Below are positions 22,761 to 33,878 of a DNA stretch of 64,000 nt, piece after piece. Origin of the DNA: Aedes albopictus (Eukaryota; Arthropoda; Insecta; Diptera; Culicidae). The position numbers and the translations under genes are program-made. The notes beneath the pieces were generated by a model. It was given only the letters and a program-made list of their open reading frames with translations. It made no database searches and was not told the DNA's origin. Within the stretch, counting starts at the first letter, position 1. Each line of letters opens with the position of its first letter. The stretch is taken from contig NC_085137.1 of NCBI RefSeq assembly GCF_035046485.1, positions 6,921,977 through 6,985,976 on the forward strand, read 5' to 3'.

Positions 22761-23314
22761 AGTAGGTTGCAAATAATTAGAATTTCCAAAAATGTATTCA
22801 ACAAGCTGTAACTTTTTTTCCTCCAGACGTATTTGAGTCAAGTTAAATGGTAAACAAAGACCAATTTATTAGTCATAAATTTTCAAATTTTATTAAATTT
22901 GGTTAACTTACATAACCCTAAAGATATAGTAGTTTATTGAACTGCAATGAAATCAGAAGAATTTTACTAGAAACACTTCAACTTCACGTAGAGCTAACCA
23001 ATCAAGCCCAAATTTGTCCCAATTATAGCTAACAAGTTGAGGATCTTGCAGTCAAAATTTGGCTATACGGTCGATAAATGAGAATATCTTAATAAGAAGT
23101 TATAGCTTGTTTAAAATTTTCTGGCTAATATTTAAAATTTCTATGTTTTTGTTAATTTGCTACTAGCGCCACCTAACGACAGAAACTCGAACAAAATAAT
23201 AATTCACCTTGACCTTCTTAACAGCTTTGCCGAAGATACCATGGTTCTAAATAATCAGGATCCTGAGATTTGTAAAACTAAAAATTTGTTTTATCTCAAG
23301 CTACGCCTAGTGGT

Positions 23315-23316
<2 letters not shown>

Positions 23317-23372
<56 letters not shown>
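23317..23372. repeat. (CT)28 microsatellite
   Basis: An uninterrupted CT dinucleotide run abuts the assembly gap and probably caused it. Confidence 0.95.
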
Positions 23373-23373
<1 letters not shown>

Positions 23374-23873
23374 NNNNNNNNNNNNNNNNNNNNNNNNNNN
23401 NNNNNNNNNNNNNNNNNNNNNNNNNNNNNNNNNNNNNNNNNNNNNNNNNNNNNNNNNNNNNNNNNNNNNNNNNNNNNNNNNNNNNNNNNNNNNNNNNNNN
23501 NNNNNNNNNNNNNNNNNNNNNNNNNNNNNNNNNNNNNNNNNNNNNNNNNNNNNNNNNNNNNNNNNNNNNNNNNNNNNNNNNNNNNNNNNNNNNNNNNNNN
23601 NNNNNNNNNNNNNNNNNNNNNNNNNNNNNNNNNNNNNNNNNNNNNNNNNNNNNNNNNNNNNNNNNNNNNNNNNNNNNNNNNNNNNNNNNNNNNNNNNNNN
23701 NNNNNNNNNNNNNNNNNNNNNNNNNNNNNNNNNNNNNNNNNNNNNNNNNNNNNNNNNNNNNNNNNNNNNNNNNNNNNNNNNNNNNNNNNNNNNNNNNNNN
23801 NNNNNNNNNNNNNNNNNNNNNNNNNNNNNNNNNNNNNNNNNNNNNNNNNNNNNNNNNNNNNNNNNNNNNNNNN
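23374..23873. other. assembly gap, 500 N
   Basis: Exactly 500 undetermined bases, a conventional placeholder length. The true size is unknown. Confidence 0.99.
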
Positions 23874-24280
23874 TGTGCACAAGATCCTGATATATGAAAT
23901 ATAAAATTTGCACGATTAGTTGCGCCATCTATGTGTGAAATTTTATAACAAACAGTCCATCATTAGTAAACACTTGACCCTAAATATAAACTACTTTGCC
24001 AAAGACACCAAATTTCTATGTGGTCAGGATCTTGACATAAATGTGATCATATACCTAATACTTACATGCTCACTAGCGCCACCTATGTGTGAAGTTCCGA
24101 ATCAAACAGACAAGCACCTGTCAGTCCTTGAGAAACTCAACAACTTTGCCGAAGATACCATCATTGTAGGTGATCAGGATCCTGAGATATATTAATATAA
24201 AATTTGCACGCTCAGTAGCGGCATCTATGTGTGAAATTTGCAAACAAACGGTCCATCATTAGTAAACACTTTACCCACAG

Positions 24281-24533
24281 ACAAACAGACGTAACACTTG
24301 CGAAATTTCCATCGGCCACGATTTAAACGATCATTTTAAATTTTCATAGTTGTGGCTTTCACAACCAGAGGCGCGCGCATAGTTTTTCTATGCGTTTGAC
24401 GTTTCACACTATCGCCATCTGTTGACGATATTACACAACACAGTGATTCGTGCAACTTTTCCACCAGGTGATGGTAGTGTGAACTGGGCAATGGATTTCC
24501 ATAAAAACCGTTCAAGGTGTTACGTCTGTTTGT
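24281..24533. mobile_element. 253-bp element with 17-bp perfect inverted repeats
   Basis: ACAAACAGACGTAACAC (24281-24297) is matched by its exact complement at 24517-24533. The same phrase with changes appears near 22466 and 35605, both times next to the satellite-like repeat. No target duplication is evident. Confidence 0.6.
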
Positions 24534-24617
24534 ATGTGCTTTACCTAATAAACAACTTTGCTGAAGACACCAAAATTCTATGTGGTTTGGATATTGATAT
24601 ATCTATATCTATATCTA

Positions 24618-24877
24618 TCTATATATATATATAAAAATGCAGTGGCATACGTGGGACCGCGCATAACTTGCGAACGGATGGTCCGATTTGGGTCGTCTTA
24701 GTTTTGTTTTGTTAGTTTTCATCCAAGGAAGGTTTATGAGGCCTAAAACATGGGAAAATTGAGAGTTTTCGAAAATCGGGTTTTCATACATTTTGAACGG
24801 GGACTTGGGCGCTTTGCTAGGGACTTGAAACGTCAAAAAACGTAGTAGGCAAGACAAAGTTTGCCGGAGACAGCTAG
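24618..24877 (+). mobile_element. short non-autonomous Helitron
   Basis: It begins TCTATATATATATATAAAAA and ends AGACAGCTAG, just downstream of a GC-rich TTTGCCGGAG stretch. The bases outside are A (24617) and T (24878). Insertion between A and T with TC...CTRR ends is the Helitron rule. At 260 bp there is no room for Rep/Helicase, so it would depend on an autonomous relative. Confidence 0.75.
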
Positions 24878-24879
24878 TA

Positions 24880-25218
24880 TGTAATAATTTTGGCCATCCA
24901 GCATCCAGTAGAATGCCAGACGGCCATGGTGGAGGTGATATAAGTAAGAGGACTTCTTTCGTCGGGGTTAAAATGAGACTGAACTTTATTTTTATTGTCA
25001 CTTAAAAACTAAACTAAAAAACTACCTAAACATGAAAGAACGATTGTCTACCTCGAAGAAGTAGCAAGCTTTCTTTCTCTGTGTGAATTCCCATGTTCCT
25101 TCGCAAAAGGATGCAATAAAAGATGGCAGTTGGTACTGCCTGCGAAGCAACATCGAAATCCCTAGTCGGGTAAGCATGTGATGACGTCCAATCCTGCCTG
25201 GAAGGACAACTCACCACA
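24880..25218 (-). mobile_element. possible solo LTR
   Basis: The stretch starts TG and ends CA, and on the minus strand has a polyadenylation-like CAATAAAAATAAAG followed by TTCAGTCTC. It lies between the Helitron and a satellite unit. The flanking bases do not form a clean duplication, so this is tentative. Confidence 0.3.
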
Positions 25219-25449
25219 TATATGTGCTCAAATACTGAATACTTACATGCTCGCTAGCGCCACCTATATATGAAGTTCCGAATTAAACTATCCAGTATCT
25301 GTAAGTTCTTGATCAACCCAACAACTTCACTGAAGAAACCGATATTCTAATAAAACAGAATCATGCGATACAGAAGAACGTATTTGGGATCAAATGGACC
25401 CCAGGTTTCGAAAAGGTACCATCATTTAAGGGTTCCTGTAGAGGGTTAA

Positions 25450-25926
25450 GCAGCTCATACATTTTTGATCATATATCGGCGCCGGCCACGTCCTTATATG
25501 AAGTCAATTGAGAAGGGAAAGGAATGTTAGAGTGTGCTGGTTGTATCTACTAAAGACCGAGAGCTCCTCTGCATCCCCACAACCAGCACGGACTGGGGTA
25601 TTCGTTAGACGGAAAGAATGGGAGATCTGGGAGTCATCGTTGGATCGGTGATGCAATCCATGGATTGGGGATGCGTAAGGTGATAGATTGTGTGGTGAAG
25701 GATAAGCGGCACAGTTCGCTTTGGTTGCATAACTTGTAGGTGTTATATACACTGTGCTGTGGAAGTTGGAAGGAAGGGAAACGAATTTTTGCAATTCGTT
25801 TCTGGTTCTAACGATGGCTATGAACACATGTTCATTATCAAATATGTTCATTTTTATTTTGTAGTGGTAGAATATAGACGTTGACTGATACACTGTCATG
25901 AAAAAATAGTCATATGTATCCCATTA
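25450..25926 (-). repeat. dispersed repeat, copy B, with flank
   Basis: Positions 25620-25815 (minus) match the repeat at 6287-6480. A 131-codon frame (25504-25899 minus) spans it but is not kept in copy A, so I do not call a gene. Confidence 0.6.
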
Positions 25927-26622
25927 GAGTGGGTCATCGTTTATGTGGAAAAATGAAAAATTCAAAGGTATCCCATCAGATCAAAGCTTTTTTGATCGCA
26001 TTTCAGGACCCAAATAAGTGTGCAAAATTTGGGCACGATCGGTTATGTCTACGTTTTGCGCATCGCGTTTGAAGTTTGTATGGGGTTTTACATGGGGAAA
26101 CACACTTTGCATTTCTCTCATAACAAGCTCAAATTTTTCCAAAACCGTGTAGCCGATAAAGTGAAAACATAGCCTAGGGTGTCCGGAGAACTTTATCGAA
26201 AACCGCGAAGTGATCTAATGCATATGAAAAAAGTTATAGCGTTCGCATTGCTTGGCGTAACAGCATGATTTTGTTGCTATTGTTCTTCCTTTACATGTTA
26301 AAACACAAACACATGCATGCGGTTCGTTAGTTATAACTATTTTCACAAGCAACGGATCGCTTTACGGTATTCAACAAAGTTTTTCAGAACATCCTAGGCT
26401 ATCATTTTCCAGTATCGGTTAAAAAGTTTCAGACAAACTTTTTCAACTTATGACAAAAATGCAAAAAAGTATGTTTTCCCATACAACATCCCATACAAAT
26501 TTCTATTGCAATGCGCAAAGTGTAGACGCTACCGATCGTGCTCAAATTTTGCATAGATACTCAGGATACGAAACGGAATCAAAAAAGCTTTGATCTGAGA
26601 AAACGGTTCCGATGACCCACAC
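25927..26622. mobile_element. 696-bp TA-flanked palindromic element
   Basis: TA lies at 25925-25926 and 26623-26624. The ends are inverted: GTGGGTCATCG on the left, CGATGACCCAC on the right. The pairing continues inward through GATCAAAGCTTTTTTGAT and through the blocks around TGTATGGG and GCAAAGTGT, so most of the element can fold back. There is no coding frame. Confidence 0.75.
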
Positions 26623-26861
26623 TAATATCCCATATTCAGCGTATGATAGCGCCTTGAAATTTTCGCTTTTTTTTTCTGCCGCACCCTTTATACTGAAATA
26701 GAATTACAAAACATGTTAGAAGAAGCTGTTTGTGAAGAAGTTGTTTTCTGAACTCATAAATTACTAAAATTGAATAGGCGGGATCCAAAAGTGTACCCAG
26801 ACATTGTAAAAGAGGGTTGGAATAAAAAAACTTCCTCTCTGTGAGCCACCATCTCATCGTT

Positions 26862-27080
26862 GGCTCCGTGGCCGTATGGTTAGCGGCGTCAGTCGTCTAG
26901 GCGTTTCGTAAGCCACGGAGTGCGGGTTCGATTCCCGCTCCAGTCGGGGAAAACTTTTCGTCAAACGGAAAATTCTCCATTGGGCCACTGTTATGTGTTA
27001 TGTGTGTTGTCCGTTGTCTCGTGTATGTGTAATAATCAGTCTGTGCAGCCTCTGGCTGAAGACGGTGTAGTGTCTTTAAA
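26862..27080 (+). mobile_element. tRNA-derived SINE with CAGTCTGTGCAGCC tail
   Basis: The head contains GGCCGTATGGTTAGCGG (A-box region) and GGTTCGATTCCC (B box). The body ends in CAGTCTGTGCAGCCTCTGGC, then GAAGACGGTGT, which is identical to the SINE at 55972-56196. The shared tail suggests that both use the same LINE partner. Confidence 0.8.
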
Positions 27081-28860
27081 ACAACAAACGAGTTAACAAG
27101 ATCATGGGTGAATGCATCCAAAATACTTTAGTTCTGTATGGAAACCTATTGGTAAGATTCTTCACCAGCTCTATTAGAAATTCTACAGAAAATAAATCCT
27201 CATCTTGGCAGGAATGGAAAATGTCATAAAAATGTCATTTCGTTATTTGCTAATTTCGCTGCACTAAATCCGAAATGTTAATCGACGACATCATTGATTA
27301 CCCATAACTAATCAGCGTTATGGGCTGGTGATGCGTATGAGCAGAAATTTACATCGAAAGTGGCGTAAATAGAAAAAAATGTCATGACATTTTGTGATGT
27401 GAAGACCATAATCCATATTTTTTCTTGTATGAACTAAAGACCACAGGATGGGTGGGGAGGAGGGTGATTTGTTAGGGGTTGAAATCCCCAGAAAAATGAC
27501 CGCGTGGCTTATAGACAGCCTCTTTAAGTAATGTGCACTCATATTGTCTCAGAAATCTTTCGACGGATTTCTCCTTATATTACTTGAACAGAAACTGCAA
27601 AGTTCAAACTATGAAACTTCTTCACATACTTCTGTCAGGAATCAAAGTTTTAACAGTTCAAGCTCATGATATGGGGTGTAAATTATCACCTTAAAATCAA
27701 GAGCAAAAGTCCAGGGCAAAAGATTTGCTGATTAGGTTGGGTTTTATTTTTATTGAGCCTGGCGCACTTTCTTCTTCGAAGGCACTTTCCTCCCCGACCA
27801 ATATGTGAGACAGAGCCAGAGGTCACACACGATGAATCCGGACGGAAATGGTTATCGATTGCGGGAAGGAACCGTTCGTAAAGTTTTCCGACCGGTCGGC
27901 ACCGCACCGGTTTCGAGATTTGATCTTTTCGTTTAGTTTTCCCCGTAGATGCAGCCGGGGTTAGGTTTTGGGTTAATAATGGAATTGGCTCGAACAAAAG
28001 GGCAGATCGCAATCAAATGGAATTCGCTTAGGATTTATGGAAATTAAGTTAAAATTGTTGGGAACAAATTTGGGTACCGCTTTAAATTGACAAATTCAGG
28101 AGGTTCATAAATTCACTCACGTGTGTTTTGGAAGATTTACTCCGGGCTTAATTGCATCTTCCGTCAAGTTATCGCAATGGCCTTGCACATGTATAGAATT
28201 CCGGAGAAAGAAATAGTTGGAAGCTTTTTTTTTTCATTCGCCCACCTTTCAAATGCAGCACATTTCCATTTGGTATTCAGCTTACATCGTCCAATGCCTT
28301 TCAAAGCTTCTTTGGAGAGAAACACAAGATTGGATTCCAAATGAAGCTCTGCCCCGTCATTCGTTTCTTATTCTGTGCGGAACCAAGCCTCCGCATTTGA
28401 AAAAGGCTCAGTGACAAAGAATAAGACGACGAGGACGACGTGAACGGTTTAATTAAAATGTGCTCTGTTTCAGGTGACGAACGGCTTTGATGGTTTCCAG
28501 CTTTCGGCAAGGTTGTTTTAGGGGAAACATTAAAAAAATGCAGAATTTTATCCAGAAGAAATTTGTCTAAACCAGATCTTTGATCTAACATATCAAAAAG
28601 CTCTACCAAAAAAAAAAAAAAACATACTAGCCCCACGTAGTGGAATATGCGTATCAAATTTTACACCATTTGAGATTTTATTTCAGGGTATTCTGAACAT
28701 CTTTGCTGAACACATGAATTTAGTAGGTGATCTGGATCATAAGATGAAACATTAAAATAATCTGTACAGCTTGCTGAAGACATGAACTTGCATGGAGGTT
28801 CATAAATTCCAAGCACAATAGCACCATTTGGCGATATAATTATGCACTAAACACTACCTC
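27081..28860. other. no recognised gene; fragments of repeats
   Basis: Around 27400-27500 is a decayed half of the CTGTCCATAAACCACGTGG MITE family (GACCGCGTGGCTTATAGACA). At 28625-28850 are diverged units of the GCGCCACC repeat, lying directly before RTE copy 3. The stretch between (27520-28620) is mixed-composition sequence with frames up to 118 codons that I do not recognise. Confidence 0.4.
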
Positions 28861-29843
28861 ATTTCATTTATTTAGTATTACATCAAATACAAGATAAAAC
28901 TGAATCAACAATATTTCTCCATAATACACGGTTCGTGGCTGCCGCTCTCCATCCTCGGTCGCGTCCGATGCTCGCCAGATCACGCTCCACCTGGTCCGCC
29001 CATCGTGCTCTCTGCGCTCCACGCCTTTTTGTGCCAACCGGATTAGTTGCAAACACCAGCTTTGCACGGTTGTTGTCTGGCATTCTTGCAACATGCCCTG
29101 CCCACCGTATCCTTCCGGCTTTAGCCACCTTCTGGATGCTGGGTTCGCCGTAAAGTGCAGCGAGCTCGTGGTTCATTCTTCTCCGCCACACACCGTTCTC
29201 CTGCACACCGCCGAAGATCGTCCTTAGCACGCGTCGCTCGAAAACTCCGAGTGCTTGCAGGTCCTCCTCGAGCATGGTCCATGTCTCGTGCCCGTAGAGG
29301 ATTACCGGTCTTATTAGCGTTTTGTACATGGTGCGTGGGTGAATCTTTTTCGACCGCAGTTTCTTCTGGAGCCCGTAGTAGGCCCGACTTCCGCTGATGA
29401 TGCGCCTCCGAATTTCACGGCTCACGTTGTTGTCAGCCGTCAGTAAGGATCCGAGGTAGACGAATTCCTCCACCACCTCGAAAGTATCCCCGTCTATCGT
29501 AACATTACTACCCAGACGGATCCGGTCGTGTTCGGTTCCGCCTACCAGCATGTACTTTGTTTTTGAGACATTCACCACCAGTCCGACCTTTGCTGCTTCG
29601 CGTTTCAGGCGGGTGTACAGTTCTGCCACCGTTCCAAATGTTCTAGCGATAATGTCCATGTCGTCCGCAAAGCACACAAATTGACCGGATTTTGTGAAAA
29701 TCGTTCCCCGGCTATTGAGCCCGGCTCGTCGCATCACACCTTCCAGCGCGATGTTGAAGAGTAGACATGAGAGTCCGTCGCCTTGTCGCAGTCCCCGGCG
29801 AGATACGAATGAACTGGATAGTTCACCCGAAACCCTTACACAG
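28861..29843 (-). pseudogene. RTE copy 3, reverse transcriptase end and C-terminal part (3' segment)
   Basis: The minus strand encodes RVSGELSSSFVSRRGLRQGD, FADDMD, and the whole C-terminal region to 'DSVLSCI', uninterrupted from 29843 to 28883. This is the best preserved C-terminal half in the window; it keeps the Tyr codon that is a stop in copy 1. The first 36 codons of the longer open frame (29947-29844) belong to the inserted LTR. The copy is cut at 29843 within CVRVSGE and resumes at 39253. The 3' end TTTAGT...ATGAAAT matches copy 1. Confidence 0.9.
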
Positions 29844-31370
29844 TGCAACAAACTGCCCATTGTAAAAAGGCAGTTTGTTACAAGTTGGCATATTTGATTC
29901 AAAGCAGCAGTTGAATGTTTTTGAGTGTCCAAATTTACTTTGGTCAATCAATTAGCATTGAATCGATTTGGCCTAGATCCACTCGCCACTGCGAGCATAA
30001 CAAGCCACATATAGCCCTGACATTGAATACTTTTCAAGTTCAAGGGGAGAAAACTTTGCATACACCATATGCGACAATATTTATAAACACTCTTCCTCTA
30101 GAACGATCACCGATAGTTTGGCGTTTAGCTGAGAGTTGTTTATGTTTGGAGAAATATCGATCGGACGCGCGATCAAAACGCAATGCGTGTTGCAAGCGAC
30201 AGTCCGTCTTGGGTTTTCTTGTTGTTCTTCCATTTAGAACAGATTACCTCTTACGGAACGTGGCCTATGTATCGATGGATAAAGACAGGAATCCATCTAC
30301 TGATTCATTTAAGGCCTAGATTTAGCCACTCGTTCAAAGCGAGAACCTGGGGTAAGGAACAATCGGTCCGACTGTGATTATGAGTATTCGTGCTACAGAG
30401 GTTCTCGAACGAATTTGAGTACGAGACATTTTCTTCATATATTTGAGTACGAATAAGTCAATTGGGAAACATCATTTACATCACGGATTAGATTTTATCC
30501 CCACCACTTTGTATTAATAGTGTTTGGGTCCACACTTATTTTATTTGTAGTGGAATTTTATTTATGGGTAGGGGTTGCAAATATGGACTAGAATACCCCA
30601 CCATATTTCATGAATAACTATGACGAACATGAACGAATATGAACCCGATCTCTCCCTTCCATTCATCACGAATAAATATTCCGAAGTTTAACGATTACAG
30701 ATCCGATCTCTCCCTTCCATTTATCACGGATAAATATTCCGAAGTAGAACGATCTCTCCCCACCACTCTTTAGGGATATTCTGTAGGACCCGTATCCCGA
30801 TCAAGACCGATCGTGGATCCGATCTCTCCCTTCCATTCGTCACGGATAAATATTCCGATGTTGACCCGATCTCTCCCCACCATTTTTTTTAGGGACCCGA
30901 ATTATCCCGATGCTGAAAGAATTTTTTTTGTCATAGATAATTATCTCGGACGTGGTCGGATTGAAAAATAGAAAAGGCCCCTTTAGGGTCGGACTTCATG
31001 AGGATGGTTTGCCTTCAAATTATAAAATGATGGGTTCGATTTTTATGGGAACACAAGTGATATGGAATGATGTTTAGTTTTTAAGGACGAGAAAAACTAT
31101 CGGTTTGAAAATATACTTTTGGTGTTTAGAAACGGGTTGGGTTCCAATAGAATCGAAGTTTCATTAGATTTGAATATTTGTTTTTAACTCGCCATGAAAA
31201 ATCAAAGTTTATCCCGAGCTCAAGATTTTTTCTAGGCGCAGGGGCTGAAACGCATGCAAGTTCGGGGGGAAAATTCATCATAATGAATATGATTGGTCAA
31301 ATGAATCTCTTTGATTCAAAAAGACATCATATGGGGAAACAGCACAAATGAAAGAAGGATATATGCACAT
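29844..31370 (+). mobile_element. solo LTR, left part (U3), interrupted by the foldback
   Basis: The insertion into RTE copy 3 starts TGCAACAAACTGCCC and, at 39248, ends GGTTGCA. The 4-bp duplication ACAG flanks it (29840-29843 and 39249-39252). TG...CA ends and a 4-bp duplication are LTR-retrotransposon marks. Without the 7.4-kb foldback and its duplication the LTR is about 2.0 kb. There is no internal gag/pol and no second copy of the ends, so it is a solo LTR left by recombination. This part holds a tandem repeat (30645-30890). Confidence 0.65.
30645..30895 (+). repeat. tandem repeat in the LTR, GATCTCTCCCTTCCATT type
   Basis: About five units of 45-70 bp begin GATCTCTCCC at about 30650, 30708, 30753, 30820 and 30867. 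They alternate between a TTCCATTYATCACGRATAAA version and a CACCAYTCTTTAGGG version. Upstream tandem repeats are common in long U3 regions. Confidence 0.7.
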
Positions 31371-33878
31371 TAGGTCGTGTCGATTTTTGCAAAATTGCGA
31401 ATACACAATCCCGAATAGTCACAAATGGTTGCAAATGGACCCAAATGAAGCCCTGCAAAATTTAAAAATTCTAAAAAATCGGTAAGCTAGTCCGCAATCG
31501 ACTTGAAGTTTTATATGGGAATTTTAATTTTTCAGTATGGGGAAATCCAACTTTTCAAACTTTTGAAGAAAAAGGCACATTAAAGCAACTCTAAAAATCC
31601 GCTCCCCCCCTGAAGATTTAGTGCATATATTAGGGAACATTTTGTTAGAAGACAACTTTTTAGTTGCACTTAAGATAAGGGCGTTATTAAATTTCGAAAC
31701 AATGGACATTTTATTCGCATGATTTCTAACTTCTTTAATTGGCATCACTGCACGTTTTGCGTGTTGAAGAGGGTGGTAACAGCCATCTGCGGCGTCACCA
31801 CCCGTCGCTGGATGGAGACGCAAGTACTTGATAAAAATGAGATAGTTAGGATTGTAAATATTCTTGCGATATTGCTTTATAAAAACTTGGTATCTTTGGC
31901 AAAGTTGTTGGCATGGTCAAGAGCTGTCCAGTGATGAACTAAATCATTGGCAAATCCATCGCTGGGCGGCGCTAGTGTGCATACAAACTGCATGCAAAAG
32001 TATTAACGTATATGCGTGTATCTCAATAACGTGATAATTTAACTGTGTGGTGTCTTCGACAAAGTTGTTGGCTGGGCCACGAGCTATCTAGTGACGAACC
32101 AAGTAAGTAGGAATTCAACCGATAGGCGGCGCTAGTGTGCATACAAACTGGATGCAAAAATTCAAACGTATATGTGTGTATCTCAATGACGTGATAATTT
32201 AAGTAGGTGGTGTCTTCGACAAATTTGTTGGCTGGAGCACGGGCTATCAAGTGACGAACGCAATACAGTCTAGACTCCTATTACACGGTTAGTTCGGGGG
32301 TGTAGTAGGAATCCGTGTTGTAGGAATCCCAGAGCTTATGGGATTTCGCCTATATGGGGGTGTGATCGAATATATCAGGAGTATTACAAGATAGCACCAT
32401 ACTTTCTTTGGCAAAGTTGTAGTACTAGAATAGATCTACCACACAATGCGAACTAACATCCATTTAGTAGGCAATTTGGCCGATAGAGGCGCTATGTAGA
32501 AGTGGTTGCTTATGTTCACTCGCCAGTTTAAGCACTCATAAGTTGTCGCTTCCGATATCTCAAGATCTACTTGATTTGGAACAATGCTGTCTTCGGCAAA
32601 GTTGTTCAGTAGGTCAAGAACAATCTGGTGGTTAACCAATTAGTTTGTGATTTCGCCGCTAGGTGGTGCTAGTTGTCAAGTAAAGTTTTAAACTTCTCTA
32701 GCTCGCGATCCAGATTAGATAGAAAAGTACCGTCTTCGTAAGAGTTTTTCAGGAAGTAAAAACCTATCTGGTGATTCAACATTTAGTTGGTGATTTCGCC
32801 GCTAGGTGCCACTAGTTGTTAAGTAAAATTTCAAACTTCTTTAGCTCGCGATCCAGAGCAGATAGAAAAGTATCGTCTTCGGATAAGTTCTTCCGGAAGT
32901 CTCGAACAATCTTTTGATGTAACAATTAGTTGGTGATTTCACCGCTAGGTGGCACTAGTTGTCATGTAAAGTTTCAAACTCTGCTATCTCGGGATCCAAA
33001 GCAGATCGAAAAGTTTTATCTCCGGCAAAGTGCTTTTGGAAGTCAAGAGCTATCTGGTGATTCAATAGTTAGTTGGTGATTTCGCCACTAGGTGGCGCTC
33101 TTTGTCAAGTAAAATTTCAAACTTCTCTAGCTCGTGATCCAGAGCAGATAGAAGAGGGTTGTTTACGGCAAAATTCTTCAGGAAGTCAAGAACAATCATG
33201 TGATTCAACAAGTAGTTGGTGATTTCGCCACTAGGTGACACTAGTTGTCAAGTAAAGTTTCAAACTCCGCTATCTCGGGATCCAAAGCAGATCGAAAAGT
33301 ATCGTCTTCGACAAAGTTCTTCAGGAAGTCAAGAGCTATCTAATGACTTAACATTAAGTTTGTAATTTCGCCGCTTGGTGACGCTAGTTGTCAAGTAAAG
33401 TATTAAACTTCTATAGCTCGCGATCCAGATCAGATAGAAAAGTGCCGTCTTCGTAAGAGTTTTTCAGGAAGTAAAAACCTATCTGATGATTCAACATTTA
33501 GTTGGTGATTTCGCCGCTAGGTGCCACTAGTTGTTAAATAAAATTTCAAACTTCTTTAGCTCGCGATCCAGAGCAAATAGAAAAGCATCGTCTTCGGCTA
33601 AGTTCTTCAGGAAGCCAAAAGTTATCTAATGACTTAACATTTAGTTTGTAATTTCGCCGCTAGGTGACGCTCTTTGTCAAGTAAAGTTTCAAACTTCTCT
33701 AGCTCTCGATCCAGATCAGATAGAAAAGTGCCGTCTTCGTCAGAGTATTTCGGGAAGTAAAAACCTATCTGGTGATTCAATATTTAGTTGGTGATTTCGT
33801 TGCTAGGGTGCGCTAGTTGTTAAGTAAAATATTAAACTTCTTTAGCTCGCGATCCAGAGCAGATAGAAGAGAGTCGTC
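31371..33878 (+). repeat. left terminal inverted repeat of the foldback
   Basis: The outer 1.2 kb is non-repetitive apart from two 180-bp-spaced units near 31960 and 32120 (GGCGGCGCTAGTGTGCATAC). The inner half is the 143-bp array. Open frames at 31524-31823, 32023-32250 and 32436-32639 (minus) reappear letter for letter in the right arm, showing how recent or homogenised the arms are. Confidence 0.9.

Larger units (their letters stand above)
22980..25340 (-). repeat. array of GGTGGCGCTAGT repeat, reversed and interrupted
   Basis: ACTAGCGCCACCTA-type cores on the plus strand occur near 23163, 24073 and 25254, with related cores at 23922 and 24220. Each is followed by AACAACTTTGCCGAAGAYACC-like sequence. 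On the plus strand several units read as LNNFAEDT...QDPEI. The array is broken by a microsatellite, the assembly gap, a 253-bp inverted-repeat element, a Helitron and a possible LTR. Confidence 0.7.
21620..25445. mobile_element. TTAA-flanked foldback element with inverted satellite-like arrays
   Basis: TTAA lies at 21616-21619 and 25446-25449. The ends are CCCTCTAATGG and, inverted, CCCTCTACAGG. Both ends then share an ACCTGGGGTCCA block and an array unit in inverted orientation. The left half (to about 22760) carries the GGTGGCGCTAGT repeat forward; the right half (from about 23160) carries it reversed. TTAA plus CCCT-type ends recall piggyBac-like elements, which is inference. No transposase is visible, but 500 bases near the middle are unsequenced. 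It hosts a Helitron and other insertions on the right. Confidence 0.65.

Noticed and set aside
23157..23897. A 246-codon frame
   Set aside because: It runs through the CT microsatellite and the N gap; most of its residues are unknown.
24880..25218. A confident LTR call
   Set aside because: TG...CA and a polyadenylation-like signal are present but no target duplication, so it is kept only as a low-confidence entry.
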